Made by a program: the position numbers and the translations under genes
DNA from: Avena insularis
Taxonomy: Eukaryota; Streptophyta; Magnoliopsida; Poales; Poaceae
DNA length: 64,000 nucleotides
Assembly: GCA_023614405.1 (NCBI GenBank)
Contig: CM042694.1
Location: 130,577,711 to 130,641,710 of the forward strand
Reading direction: 5' to 3'
The notes under the pieces: generated by a model
Database searches by the model: none
What the model was told of the DNA's origin: nothing
The model's input: the letters and a program-made list of their open reading frames with translations, nothing else
Part shown: positions 1-11,500 of the stretch, in pieces
How positions within the stretch are numbered: the stretch's first letter is position 1
Layout: each line of letters opens with the position of its first letter

Positions 1-563
1 CATCTGGGCTCGCGATGCTTAAACGACAATGACTGCAACTTTTTGGGTAGAGAAGATGCCGTTCTTTTGGACATTGTGTATGATATAGCCTCATTTTGCA
101 CATTTGAGATCCACTGGCCACTTGTTGGCGATGCCCAAAGGGCGATGACACACGTCTGCCAATTTCTTTGATAGTCAATTTGTGAGCTATTTGCGTGTGA
201 ATTTGAGTGTTTGAGCTGATTGATGCCAGGACTGACAGATGGGTCGCGCCGCTGTGCGCGGTTGGCCGGACAGGCTGGACCACGATCCAAAAGCGACTGT
301 GCCCGGTCCGAATGGACAAAATCGGACCGTTTCGGTCGGCCTGTCGGTCCGGTGAAGATGAAAAAATCCGAACACTTCTACTGTCATAAATGGGTTGTGC
401 CGTTGGATGGAAAGAAGGTATGATGCTAAGGGCCACATGATCCAGTGCTAGCGCGGGAACACGTCGGTTTTTGGTCTTCGTGTCCCCTAGCCTCCTTTCC
501 GTTTAAGGTTTGAAACAGACTATACATGGTACATGTGGCTGATAGAACTGTAGAGCTGCGTGA
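1..563. other. Intergenic, no gene seen
   Basis: I see no convincing coding region. The short open frames are shadows in repetitive DNA rich in CGGACCG-type words. The stretch at about 505-555 resembles one at about 2383-2470: both begin with GGTTTGAAACAGACTA and continue with a similar ATGTGGCTGA run. This part is therefore repeat-derived. Confidence 0.6.
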
Positions 564-939
564 GGGCATCTCCACCGACGAGACCCAAACGGACCACCTA
601 AACGGTCCGTTTTCATCCGTATGGGTCAAGTTATCGGTGTTTTTGGGTTATAGTCCGACCTTTTCGGCCAGCCGCGTCCAGCAGGGTGACCCAAACCAAC
701 AAAATCGACAGGCTAGCCCAAGAGAGAGGAGAGAAGAAGGCTCATTGCATGACCGCAACTGGAACAGGCCAGCGTCCGCGTCTCTCCGGACAGACCCATC
801 TGGGCATCGATTTGGATAACCGATGGGTCGGTCCGGTCTGAGTTAGTCCGGATGGGTCGTCCCGCTGGGACGCCATGCACGTCTCGCGCGTCCGTGCGGA
901 CCGATTAGTACGGGTTGCGCCTCACACGTGGAGATGCCC
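564..939. mobile_element. MITE-like element with GGGCATCTCCAC inverted ends
   Basis: The left end reads GGGCATCTCCACC and the right end GTGGAGATGCCC, an inverted pair 376 bp apart. TGA flanks both sides (561-563 and 940-942) as a possible 3-bp target duplication. The interior is rich in CGGTCCG and GGACC words and has no transposase. A longer element at 18,922-19,999 shares the ends. A 3-bp duplication fits PIF/Harbinger elements, but the superfamily is not proven. Confidence 0.6.
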
Positions 940-947
940 TGAGCGAG

Positions 948-1961
948 GAAATTGCACTATCCACCATGTTTTGGTCCCAGCGTTGCACAATTCACCAGGT
1001 CTATGTTTCTTTTGCAGTATTCGCCATGTATTGGTCTAATACGATTGCACACAACTCTAAAAATTTATTAGTCCTATGTTAACTGCCAACCTAACGTTGA
1101 GTCCCACGAAGCCGAATTAACCATTCTGCAAGGGCCGGACAATACATTGTCGGCTTGGACCTAGCCGAATGAACCATTCGGCGTGGGCCGGACCGATTTA
1201 GTCCCACTCGGCGAGGAGCTGGCCGATTGCCCATTCGGTCTCGGCTTTTCCGAATGAAAGTAGAGAGGTCGCGACCGCGCGCCGGCCGCCCGCTCCTCTC
1301 TCTTCTTTCTCCCGTGTCAGTTTCCTCTTCTCCCTCCTAACCAACATTCGGCATGCCTGGACCTGACCGATTGAAGCAATCAGCTTGGCCATGACCGAAC
1401 GCATGCTGGTGGCCGGCCGAAATTAGTACGTTTTATTTACCAAAAAAATCGCATGAATATACATACCACGTTATGTATACTTGAGAAAAATTGGAAATTT
1501 TTGAAATTCAAATGAACGATTTTCCAATTTTTAAAAAACGGGCACTGAAAAACCAGTAAGGGGGCAACGATAAAGACGTGTCGGTGGCTCACTCCCGCGG
1601 TAGTAATGATCGCTAGGTTGGTCCAAAAATCTCGATACTTTTATTACGTTTGGGTACTTCTTAAAACTCATGGAATATATCGTGATCTTTCTCAAGAAAA
1701 ATAAATAGAACGACTGGTTATATTTTTCAGGTCCTGTGCTCCTGTGGGAGTTTGGTTTGGCTTGGTCATTTTGGCCTTGTTTGCGTGGTCAGGACCGATG
1801 GCTTTGTGGGACTCGACGTCAGGTTGGCTGTTAATATAGGACTAATGAAGTTTTAGAGTAGTGCGCGTATTAGACCAACACATGGTGAATGCTGCAAAAG
1901 TGAAGTGAACCCGATGAATTGTGCGACGCTGTGACCAAAACATGGTGGATAGTGCAATTTC
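948..1961. mobile_element. Non-autonomous Mutator-like element with long terminal inverted repeats
   Basis: About 160-180 bp at the left end (GAAATTGCACTATCCACC onward, including ACATGG/ATTGGTCTAATAC-type words and the run ending near 1125) reappears inverted at about 1795-1961. The flanking 9-mers are CTGAGCGAG and CTGAGGGAC, 7 of 9 identical, as expected for an aged Mutator duplication. The interior has no recognisable transposase. The element sits directly beside the preceding MITE. Confidence 0.72.
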
Positions 1962-3980
1962 CTGAGGGACTGGCCGTCACTTGGTCCGTCCCCGGCTGGC
2001 GTCATTCGCTTTGCGTACGTCCTCGCCGAATCTCCGCCACACGCGTGCCCCTCACTGAGATTGCATATCGATGAGACTGACATAGTAGGAATCAGTGTAC
2101 TCCGCTAGAGCTGTAATAAAAAGTAAGTCCAGTGTTCACCATTTTCGTTAGGAAAAAACATGACCGCCGTAAACTCTGAGTAACGGAGAGCTTGATAGTA
2201 GTGGAAATATCAAGGAGGCAGCAGTACAAATCAGAAAGGAGAAAAAGAATCAGAAACAGTAGAGGTTAGCCAAGACGGATTGTAGCCCGTGCAAGCCAGG
2301 TCACCGGAGTACCTTTTTCGCTTGGCTTTCGGTGCGCCTGGGCCCACATGATAGTAGCGAGCGTTGGTTCTTGGCTTCGGAGGTTTGAAACAGACTAGAC
2401 ATGTGGATGTGGCTGACAGAGCTGGTCGGCAAGTGGATGTGGCCAACAGACTAGACATGTGGATGCAGCTCGACCCTACTCCTTTTGTCCCTAGCGCCCA
2501 TGTGCACACGACTTCATTGACACTGTGGTCATGGCATCGCGGCGGTACAGTAAAAATATGAAAACAAATAGTAGGCGCTAAGATATTCACATTTTTGAAG
2601 GTACGTAGAAATTTCAGGGAAAATATGTTGTTTTTAGGAAATACAGAAAATACAAAATTTTGACTGAAAATGTGTTTCTTACCCCTATATACAGTAATAA
2701 GAAATTAGTTTTTCCTGTAGCCTAAAATAAAACAAGTTATCTACGTAAACCTGCTACAATTATTTGAACCATATACATGTATTTCCAAAATAAATTTTAT
2801 GGTCTTTTAAAACTCAAAAGTAAAAAATTCATATCAAAGACACCTGTCCGGTTGCCGCAAGCGGAAATTCCGTTCTCCTTACTATTTTTCTATTATAGCT
2901 GTGTGTGTCGAACGTATGTACAAAAACTTTTTGATAATAATCATAATTTGCCGCGAGCTCCGGTGGTTCTGCTAGGTACCGTGTTAAGCTACTTGGTCGT
3001 CGTGTGTTTCAAGTCCTAACTTTGCACAGACTATTTTTTATGTTTCAATCGCATTCTAACAGGTGGGACCCACATGGAAGACTACACCTAAGACCATGTG
3101 TGCATATAAAAATGTGTAAAGACTTTAGAGCAAGTGATAAGCGCAATCGGTGCTATAGGAGTCCAATGTCATTTAAAAAGCTAGGTGAAAGAGAGAAAAG
3201 AGAGAGAAGAAAGCGAGTCTTGCGTATGGCTCTACAGGCCGAGAGAAAAACTCTTTGCATGCAGCCTAGGTCGAATAGTATGTGTGTTTTAAAAAAATAA
3301 ATCTTAATTAAATTTAACTAATAGCCAACCTAATAGCATTTATCGTATGGATGAAATGACGGCTGTATTATTAACCTTACTCTTAAGCCAAGTCGGAGCC
3401 CGCATGGCCACACTAGACTGATTTGTTTTCGTTCGTAGCATTAATCACTCGCAACCCGGTTCTAGTAGTACTTTGACTAATAAGCCCCGTGCTCGTCCAA
3501 TGAGGGAAGTTTGTGAAGAATATGCTACTAGTTCGCTACCCCACTCTACTCGTTTCTTCTGCACGAAGCGTTGCATGAAGAAAGGGGAACTAGAAGGGCT
3601 GAAATTGAAGCATCGGCTCGAGCCGCCATGGTGACTCCCGCTACGTACTATGAGTAGACTGTGGAGTAGCGCGCGGCCCTATCCGTGGCGTCGTGGCACG
3701 GCTACGGGCACGGATCGTCACGTTGCTCTCGGTGTTGGTTGGGTGGATTACGGCCGGTGCTAGTGCTAGGCACAGGAAATGCAGTAGAGCAGAAAATCCC
3801 GCCCCTCTCAACTCAACGCTGCAACTGCAAACCGGCACCGTTCATTCAGATTAATTTCACCTGGATACCAAAAGAACATTCTGTTGAAAGGAATCGAAAA
3901 GTGTCCGTCCGGGGTCCCAACAGCTGTGGAAACCGTACGACTTTTTCCGAGATCGTCCGGTTGTGACCGACCACTCTCGA
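1962..3980. other. Intergenic, no gene seen
   Basis: I see no gene. There are AT-rich stretches at about 2570-2840 and 3290-3340. A direct-repeat segment at about 2383-2470 contains two copies of an AGACATGTGGATG word and resembles 505-555. Small frames at 2231-2590 and 2777-3300 have no recognisable domain and carry strong compositional bias. Confidence 0.5.
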
Positions 3981-3984
3981 CCGG

Positions 3985-4008
3985 GGATTCCGATTCCGAT
4001 TCCGACTC
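3985..4008. repeat. Short tandem GATTCC repeat
   Basis: Three to four tandem copies of a GATTCC unit, the last ones degenerate, lie in the promoter-side region about 140 bp upstream of the ATG at 4144. Confidence 0.8.
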
Positions 4009-4028
4009 TGACCGCTCTCGCCCCGGTC

Positions 4029-4038
4029 ATATATATAT
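4029..4038 (+). promoter_or_regulatory. Likely TATA box of the 4144-5214 gene
   Basis: An ATATATATAT run lies in otherwise GC-rich DNA about 105 bp upstream of the ATG at 4144. This gives a plausible 5' leader of about 75 bases. It is inferred from position and sequence only. Confidence 0.5.
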
Positions 4039-4143
4039 GTCAAACAGTGCGCGGCGACTGAGCAGAGCGAGCAAGGACATACGACGAGAGCGGCATCAAG
4101 ACAGATCCGGAGAATAGAGTTGCACCGATCACCGGGACATACG

Positions 4144-5214
4144 ATGGCTTCGGCGGCGCAGGAGCAGGACCGGAGCTGCGTGATCCTGGCCACGACCGAC
4201 GACAGCAACCACACCACGTACACGCTCCACCACATCGACGCGGCGCCCTTCTTCTCCCGCCCGGACCCGGACACGCAGGCCATGGACGACGGCGTCCCGC
4301 TGCCGCCCGCGTCCGCGCGCTTCGACAGGCCGCCGGACATGCGGGGCGGCTCCGTCGACTTCCACCTCCTCCGCGGCTGCGAGCGCGACCCCGGCCTCAA
4401 GGTGGTGTGCACGGACGCCGAGCGCCGCACCGTCATCTACGACGTGACCCGCCGCGCCGTCCGGGGCGGGCCCATGATGCGCGCCACCAAGGGCAGCCCG
4501 GTCTCCGTCGCCGTCGGGGACGGCCTCTTCGTCCTCGAACGGATGCTCGCCTCGGGCCACCGCCGCTTCGAGGCCCTCCGGTACGACACCCTCCGGGAGG
4601 ACTGGTTCTGGTACGGCCTCCCGCTGCCGCCCTACGTGCGCGACCCCGGCTACCATCGCTCGAGCGTCACGGCGCTCACGCCGGCCGCCGCGGGCAGGAT
4701 CTGGACCACCACGGAGGGCGTCGGCACCTACTCGTTCGACACCAAGCGGCGCTCCTGGAGGAAGGAAGGCGACTGGGCGCTGCCGTTCCTGGGGCAAGCG
4801 GTGCACGTCCCGGGGAATGGCGACGGCAGCGGGCTGTCGTTCGGGTTCTTGGCCGTGGAGTGCCAAGGGTACACGTCCAGAAACGGCCCTCTCTGCGCCG
4901 TCGACCTCGCCGAGACCCCGCCGGTGGTGCGCGGGGTCTGGGAGGAGTTCAAGCCGCCAGGGGAGTGGACACCGTCGACCTCCTCACTGGTGCATCTCGG
5001 GTCCGGCAAGATCTGCATCTTCAGGTTCTTCGATACCGACCGTACCGGACCTACCTGTGGTCCCAACAACAGTCATGTCGTCGTCATCACCGCCGTCGAG
5101 GTAAGTCCCCACGGCGGCGGCGGGGGCGGCAGCCAAGAGATCAAGATGGTGAGGCACAGGTCCAAGTGTATCGAATTTGAAGAACACCTTGGGCCCGTAA
5201 CATGCATACTCTGA
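4144..5214 (+). CDS. Uncharacterised grass protein, single exon, possible DUF1618/kelch-like propeller type
   Basis: A 356-residue intact single-exon reading frame. The ATG at 4144 is chosen because it has A at -3 and G at +4; no ATG lies upstream in frame. The protein begins MASAAQEQDRSC and has no signal peptide or membrane segment. Spaced aromatic-rich blades such as LREDWFWYGLPLPPYV (about residues 150-165) and TEGVGTYSFDTKRRSW (about 194-210) resemble the repeated strands of kelch or DUF1618-type plant propellers. A glycine run (GGGGGG) follows VEVSPH near the C terminus. Codons are strongly GC-ending, typical of intronless grass genes. It ends 319 bp from the convergent leucine gene. 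No enzymatic motif is visible, so function is unknown and the family call is tentative. Recent duplicates of this type are common in grasses, so a lineage-specific copy is possible. Confidence 0.75.
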   Translation: MASAAQEQDRSCVILATTDDSNHTTYTLHHIDAAPFFSRPDPDTQAMDDGVPLPPASARFDRPPDMRGGSVDFHLLRGCERDPGLKVVCTDAERRTVIYDVTRRAVRGGPMMRATKGSPVSVAVGDGLFVLERMLASGHRRFEALRYDTLREDWFWYGLPLPPYVRDPGYHRSSVTALTPAAAGRIWTTTEGVGTYSFDTKRRSWRKEGDWALPFLGQAVHVPGNGDGSGLSFGFLAVECQGYTSRNGPLCAVDLAETPPVVRGVWEEFKPPGEWTPSTSSLVHLGSGKICIFRFFDTDRTGPTCGPNNSHVVVITAVEVSPHGGGGGGSQEIKMVRHRSKCIEFEEHLGPVTCIL

Positions 5215-5533
5215 TGTATGCAATCCTGTCCTACATTGGAAATTGGCACAGCAGCTAGCGCACTGTGTAGCAGTGAAGTATACTGTATCATCCTGACAGT
5301 AATGTTTGTAACTCTGACAGTAATGTTTGTTACTGATAGTACTACACTCGGTAAGGCGAGCGGAAAAACATACATCCAAAAACCTCTCCCAGTTACAACT
5401 GCTACTTGAAAAGTAACTTATTCTCAGCATCTAAAACTACACTTTCCAACACCAAAAAACAGAGTACTGGTACAGAACAATTCGCAACGCACGGTTTCTC
5501 AGTGAGCAGCTCCAATCCAAGGTTTCATCTTCA
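5215..5533. other. Convergent intergenic spacer / shared 3' flank
   Basis: The 319 bp between two stop codons must hold the 3' ends of both converging genes. It contains a direct repeat, two copies of a TGACAGTAATGTTTGT word at about 5298-5332, but no clear AATAAA on either strand. Overlapping 3' UTRs are plausible. Confidence 0.55.
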
Positions 5534-8500
5534 CTACACCAGGAAGTCCCTGGGGTCCGCGACATATCCTGTCAAGGCTGATGCCGCCGCAGTGTAGGGC
5601 GAGGCCAGGTAGATCTGCCCTTCCTTGTTCCCCATCCTGCCGGGGAAGTTCCTGTTCGTCGTCGACACGCAGACCTGCATCCAAAGACATAACTTCCAAA
5701 TCAATAAAACCACTTTGTCTAAATACATAACCTTGGCATCACCCAAAACCACTCTGGGTCAACAACATATTGCATAACACTTGCATCTCCCTTGAACACG
5801 CCAAGGACTTCTCCTTGAACACATAAAAGTTGTTCGGCGACATTTGCAGTTGCCACTGTCATGGACATCTCACAAGTGCACTAACTTGCGCAAACAAATA
5901 GTAGTAATCCCAACAAAGGGAATACTCCCTCCGATCCAAATTAATGGACTCAGATTTGTCTAGATATATAATCTAGACAAATCTGAGTCCATTAATTTGG
6001 ATCGAAGGGGGTACAAAAAATTGTATCAGAGTATTGTTGTTTAGTAGTTCAAGCCATATTTTTCCACTAACAACACAAGAACAGTGAGAACAGGAAGAAT
6101 AGCAACCTAGAGCAAGCTGGCCGCCTTGGACAGATGGCTAGCTAATAATTTTGAACTAAGTTCAAGAGCTGCTGTTATTTACGACGACATAAGTTTGGTC
6201 GGTACCCCTGATAGGATATCTTCTCTTTCAGGAATAAGGATGTAAGTTTTAGTACACGAAAAAACTCACTGAAGCCTCCTTCTAGATTCATGCATGTATA
6301 ATTCACATAAAAGGAGTCGGATATGGTCATAAGATACTTGCCGTAGGTTCATTCATGCGAGCATATGTATCACGAGGACCACCCAAGCAAGCACCACAGT
6401 TAGGGCTAGCTGGTGTATCACAACCAGCCTCTTCAAATATCTGGGCGCAAGTTTTGTCTGATCCTGGTACGGTGAGGCCATATACATCCATCCACACCTA
6501 AAGGATATAACATTTCATTTCAGTAAAACCCAAACGGCAAGATGACTGTTTCAGTATTTATTATTTGCAGCAAATCATCACCTTTTGTGTTGCAGGGACG
6601 AGAAAAGTGGGAACTTTAACCTTCTTGCCCTGTATTAAGAAAACAAATGGTAGTAAGTTGGGTAATCATGGAGTATGCACTTCGAGTAGTACGCTATTTC
6701 TGCAACATGTCAGACAAGTACATTTAATTTTATGCACAAAGAAAAATTACAGGAATTGGATTACCAACGTGCTTCAGCAAATACTAATAAATTTAGTGAG
6801 GGCAATGTTTTGTATGTCACTCAGTCAAATGACTCATTTATTTTGGATTTCCTTCAGTTGCATGAGTCACATGTTCTATTTTCTCCACAAAGTAACCTCA
6901 CCCTCTCTACTCTAAATGATGTTCCTGACAGCTCAAACATATTAAACTGCAACCAGAGCACAAACTCATATTGACTATACATATCTCCAAAGCATGGCTA
7001 ATCCTCCTTCCAGCTTCACAGCTTTCCATATTCTACATGTGCCAATATGAACCACTATTTTCCTTTCAGCATTAATGAGGCGAATCAGACCTGGACCATG
7101 TTATGCTCTCACCCTCAGAACCTAAAACTATGGAAAGCCAATAACCCAACCAACTGTCCAAATAACCCTAACACTGCATCGAAGCCAACTTCCAGTACAT
7201 CACACATCCCAAGTTCTCAACCTTTTGGTAGCTCCAGTAGCAGGCCAAGTTAAGTCAACATGAGAAACTGAAAGTATATAACCCTTGGCATGATTGTACC
7301 CTACAGGTTTCAATACATGGCAGGTATGCCACTACACACAAATAAACAAAATGATGATGACTTCACCATGGTACTAGAACATATGTTTCAAGCTACTTAC
7401 TGAAGCTAAGAACACCTTCGCAGCAGCAAGGAAATCCTCAGTCTTACCACCAGTGCAAGAACCAATATAAACTCGGTCAATCTTGACATCTTTGCATTCT
7501 CTTGCTAGAGCACGGTTATCAGGCGAGTGTGGCTGCAGGTTGACAGAGATTACAGCTTAAATTTTATTGGATAATATCAACAAAAGGAATATAGAGTCTA
7601 CAAGACTACAAACCTTCGCAACTACTGGCTCCAATTTGGATACATCAAACCGGTAGTCACTGACAAATCTGAAAACAAAGTCAGACAAATAAAAAGAAAG
7701 GAAATCAGCAGCATTTAGATATGTCATATCACAATTCATAAAATAGCACAAAGAATACAAGACAGGAAATCTCTACCAACAACATTACAGTTTTTTGTAA
7801 ATATGCATAGTCAACTTTAAAATGCAAGGCATCAGAAAATATGGATCACAGTTCACCTACATATGTGTGTGGGTGTATATGTACCATACAGGATGGGTAG
7901 CAAATAAATGTACAAGGCTAGCCTGAATTTCCCAAATGATGTCGCTTCTTGAGGAAGTCCTATCTATAAGTAGCCAGCTGATACCAAGAGGGCTCTACAT
8001 TATTGGGATTAGCTGAACTGCTGACGGCAACAAAAATAGACCAAACCAATTCCCTCCATTCCATAATTCTTGTACTCCCTCCGGTCCATATTAATGGCCT
8101 CAACTTTGTCTAGAAACGAATGCATCTAATCTAAATACTTAACTAGATACATACGAATCTAGACAAAGTCGAGGCCATTAATATGGACCGGAGGGAGTAG
8201 TTGTTTTGTTTCAACTTTGATCTAACACCACGACAAGAATTATGGAACAGATAGAGTAGTTTTTTTAAGGGGAAACCAAACCATAATGTTCTATATACTG
8301 TTTTAAAACCCTACTAGAAAGCTATTACTATTATGGCCAAGTCAGCTCCAAACACTTACGTCCAGAAAATGCTAAAACACACACCCAAATTAATTTTCAA
8401 CATATATTGAAAAAACTAGCTGAATAACTGGAAAATCTAGAATACACCCTTTTATTCACTAAGTTCAAATGCAGCTAATAAGCAGTCATCATCTTGCCTT

Positions 8501-11500
8501 GTATGGCAAACTTTTTGAAACTGAATTGCGTAGATTGATGTATTATATACATAGCACAATCAAAAGGATAAAAACAGCAGGGAAAGACTATAATCACCTG
8601 GCCTGAGCATCACTGTAAACAGGTTCGTATTCGACAGACGTCTTACCCTGCAATGTACAAGGAGGACAGACATGATCTCACAATAACCATGATGTGAAAT
8701 TTGGTACCTACTCACTGTATATTGTTTTGCTCACTTGTTATCTCAAAGTTTAACGCGATGTTTCACTGAAAAAAACAAGTATAGTGTCACAGTTCTACTG
8801 CTGCCATTCAGATGGTAGTTACATACCTCAAGGTACTTAAATGTAGTTGCATCAGCAGGCACAACACCATTCTTTCCACCAGCTTCAATAACCATGTTGC
8901 ATAGTGTCATTCGCTCTTCCATCTAGCAGTGTGGAAAAATAAGATCAATTTTACATAATATGACAATTCGTTAATAGGTATGAACATGGAACATACAGTT
9001 AGACTATCTATAGTTGATCCAACAAACTCCATCGATTTGTATGTTGCACCAGATACAGATATCTCGCCAATAATCTGTAAACGGAAATCACAGAAGGATG
9101 AAACATCCCAGTTACCATGAGAAAATCATGAAGAAAAGAGAAATTTTAATATAACCAAGATTATTTTGTAGGCTTACTTGTAAAATAAGATCCTTCGCAA
9201 GTAAATAAGGTGGCATTTCTCCATCTAATACGAACCTGATAGTTGGAGGCACCTGGAAATAAGAGTGAACAGGTCAAAACAACATTTTTCTTTTTTATAT
9301 GGAATGCAGCGTATCCATAATATGACACAGAAAAGTATCTCCCTGATATGACAAAGAGATAGCATGTTTAGAAGTCATTGTTTATCACATAGAAAATAAA
9401 TGGGAAAATTTGCTGTAGGACACCGTTATTTTTCGGTCTTTGTTGGAACACACCACTCAAATGTGTCTTTGCCGAGTACCATTACACTTTTATGTCACAT
9501 TTGCCAAAACACACCGCATCGCTAAAAACGGAAAGTTTGACGTTGTCACTCTAAGGGCTTGTTTGATTCATAGGATAGGAAAAGTACAGGAATAGGAAAA
9601 ACATAGGATTGAGATGTCATGCGAACTTGAATCCTATGGGAAGAGAAATTCTGTTTGATGTTGCAAAGGAATTTTTCCATGAGGTATGATCTAATGTTTC
9701 TTTCCTATAGGAATTGCACTACAAGATTCCTATAGGATTAATTCCTATAGGATGTGTTCCTATGAATCAAACAATAACATAGGAAAAATTCCCATAGGAT
9801 TCAAATCCTACACAATTCCTATGCAATTCCTATGAATCAAACAAGCCCTAAAATTACTCCTGCCCTTTGCATTTTGTGTGTTCTTCGGCAGCTTCGATCA
9901 GCTTTTCACCTGCAGCTACGAATGCCTAACGACGAACCCTAGCATATTCTGGCTGCCCGCCGCCACAACACAACTTCTCTCCGCCGGCGAGTCCCCCTAC
10001 CTAGTCCCCAACTCTCTGCATTATCCCTGTTTGCGTTCACCGGCCAAGCCCCAGTGGCGAGAAGTGGTAGGGTCGCAAGGTGCTGCGATGCCCCGTGAGG
10101 AGGTCGGGCCCTGCACCCGCACTCTCGGCCGCACTCACTAGCGCCACGACGCTGCCCATTGCCCACGACCATGGTAGCTGACTTGCCTGGGCGCCCGACG
10201 GGTCAATTTCTTGCTCAAATGTAATCCCGATAAGATGTAAACCGGTCATACCCTGTCAATCTGCGTACGATGGATCATAGTTCAGCTACTTGAACTAATA
10301 CACGGGTGTCTGCATACGCTGAATTTGGTGATAATGGGCAGAAGTGTGGCGTCCTGGTACTTAAAATCTGTGGTTCAGGTTGAGGTTAAAGGTTGGCTGG
10401 GACTTTTTCATCAAACGTCTTAAATTTGAAATGTACAGACTCCTCTCGCTCCGAACTTTGAACTAGATGAAAAAAATGTTAAAACTAAAAATAAGGCGGT
10501 CATCCCAAGCAAAATATGTCAGACTTTCCATTTTTGATGATATGGTGTGTTTTGGCAAATGTGACACATAAGTGTAATGGTACCCAGCAAAGACGCATTT
10601 GAGTGGTGTGTTCCAGCAAAGACCGGAAAACAACGGTGTCCTGTAGCAAATTTTCCCATAATAAATAGAATGTGAGAAGCACAACGTAAAAATGGAAAAG
10701 ACATGGCATAACTGCTGTCTGAATGGTGCTAATCAAAGGCTAAACCCAATGTATCTATATCGTTATATTTGGATGGTCCAGCCTATAATTTATAACACGA
10801 GAAATTTTTCTGTCGGACATCATCTTGAGTTTTCATAATTGTGCATAACCTCTTGATTGCTAAGGTCTCATCATCACATTCAGAAAGTGAGAAAAACTTA
10901 ACTATCCCCTACACATCAACGAGACATACAACCAGCACTCAACTATTTTGAAATTCTATCAGCGAGTACCGAAACTTGTTTGCGTACCTTGAGAAGAGCC
11001 TTCCCAGTTCCCATCACAAATCCTGCGTCAGTGTTTCCAATTCCAGTTGCAAATTGACCAAAGGCTCCAGCATTGCAAGTGTGAGAATCAGTTCCAAGGA
11101 GAACCTGAACAAGGATTAGAGCAGGTTAAGCCTGTACTGCAAAACCACAAGCTAACATAGTCAGTAAAATACCTCGCCTGGTCGGCAATGGCCTTCTTGA
11201 GCGAGTGCAATGTGGCAAACACCTTTGTAGTCTGGATTTGCCTACAACAAATGTGTAAACCATTTGAAATACACAAATCTTACTTTTATTTAGAAAGGAA
11301 CCCTAAACAGCTCTCACACTAAAGAAACAAGGTATAGATGGAATTAGTCAGCAAAAGGCATACTCTGAAATCGCTAAGGTCCTTGATGTCGTAAAAGTAC
11401 TTAATCTTCTGCTCGTTGCAGAAGTCCCTGAGGATATCGACATTCCGGTTGGCCCGCTCGTCGCTGGTGAAGATGTAGTGGTCGGGGATGATGACGACCT

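Larger units (their letters stand above)
9402..10657. mobile_element. Mutator-like element in IPMI intron 4 (Pack-MULE-like)
   Basis: The ends GGGAAAATTTGCTGTAGGAC and its inverted counterpart extend into about 140-bp terminal inverted repeats of roughly 90% identity by eye. The flanking 9-mers AAAATAAAT and ATAATAAAT differ at one base, fitting Mutator's 9-bp duplication. There is no transposase. It holds a Tourist MITE at 9555-9848 and a GC-rich stretch at about 9870-10,250 unlike the AT-rich surroundings, which may be a captured gene fragment. It lies inside the 1,735-bp intron between exons 4 and 5 and must be spliced out with it. Confidence 0.85.

Noticed and set aside
187..438. Minus-strand 83-codon frame and overlapping plus-strand frames
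   Set aside because: Overlapping open frames on both strands in repetitive, biased sequence; no start context, domain or conserved pattern.
4129..4866. Long antisense frame (245 codons) and +2 frame (257 codons) over the 4144 gene
   Set aside because: Arginine/alanine-rich shadow frames produced by high GC3 codon use of the real gene.
6732..7253. Small plus-strand frames at 6732-6974 and 7047-7253
   Set aside because: They lie within an IPMI intron on the opposite strand and show no domain.
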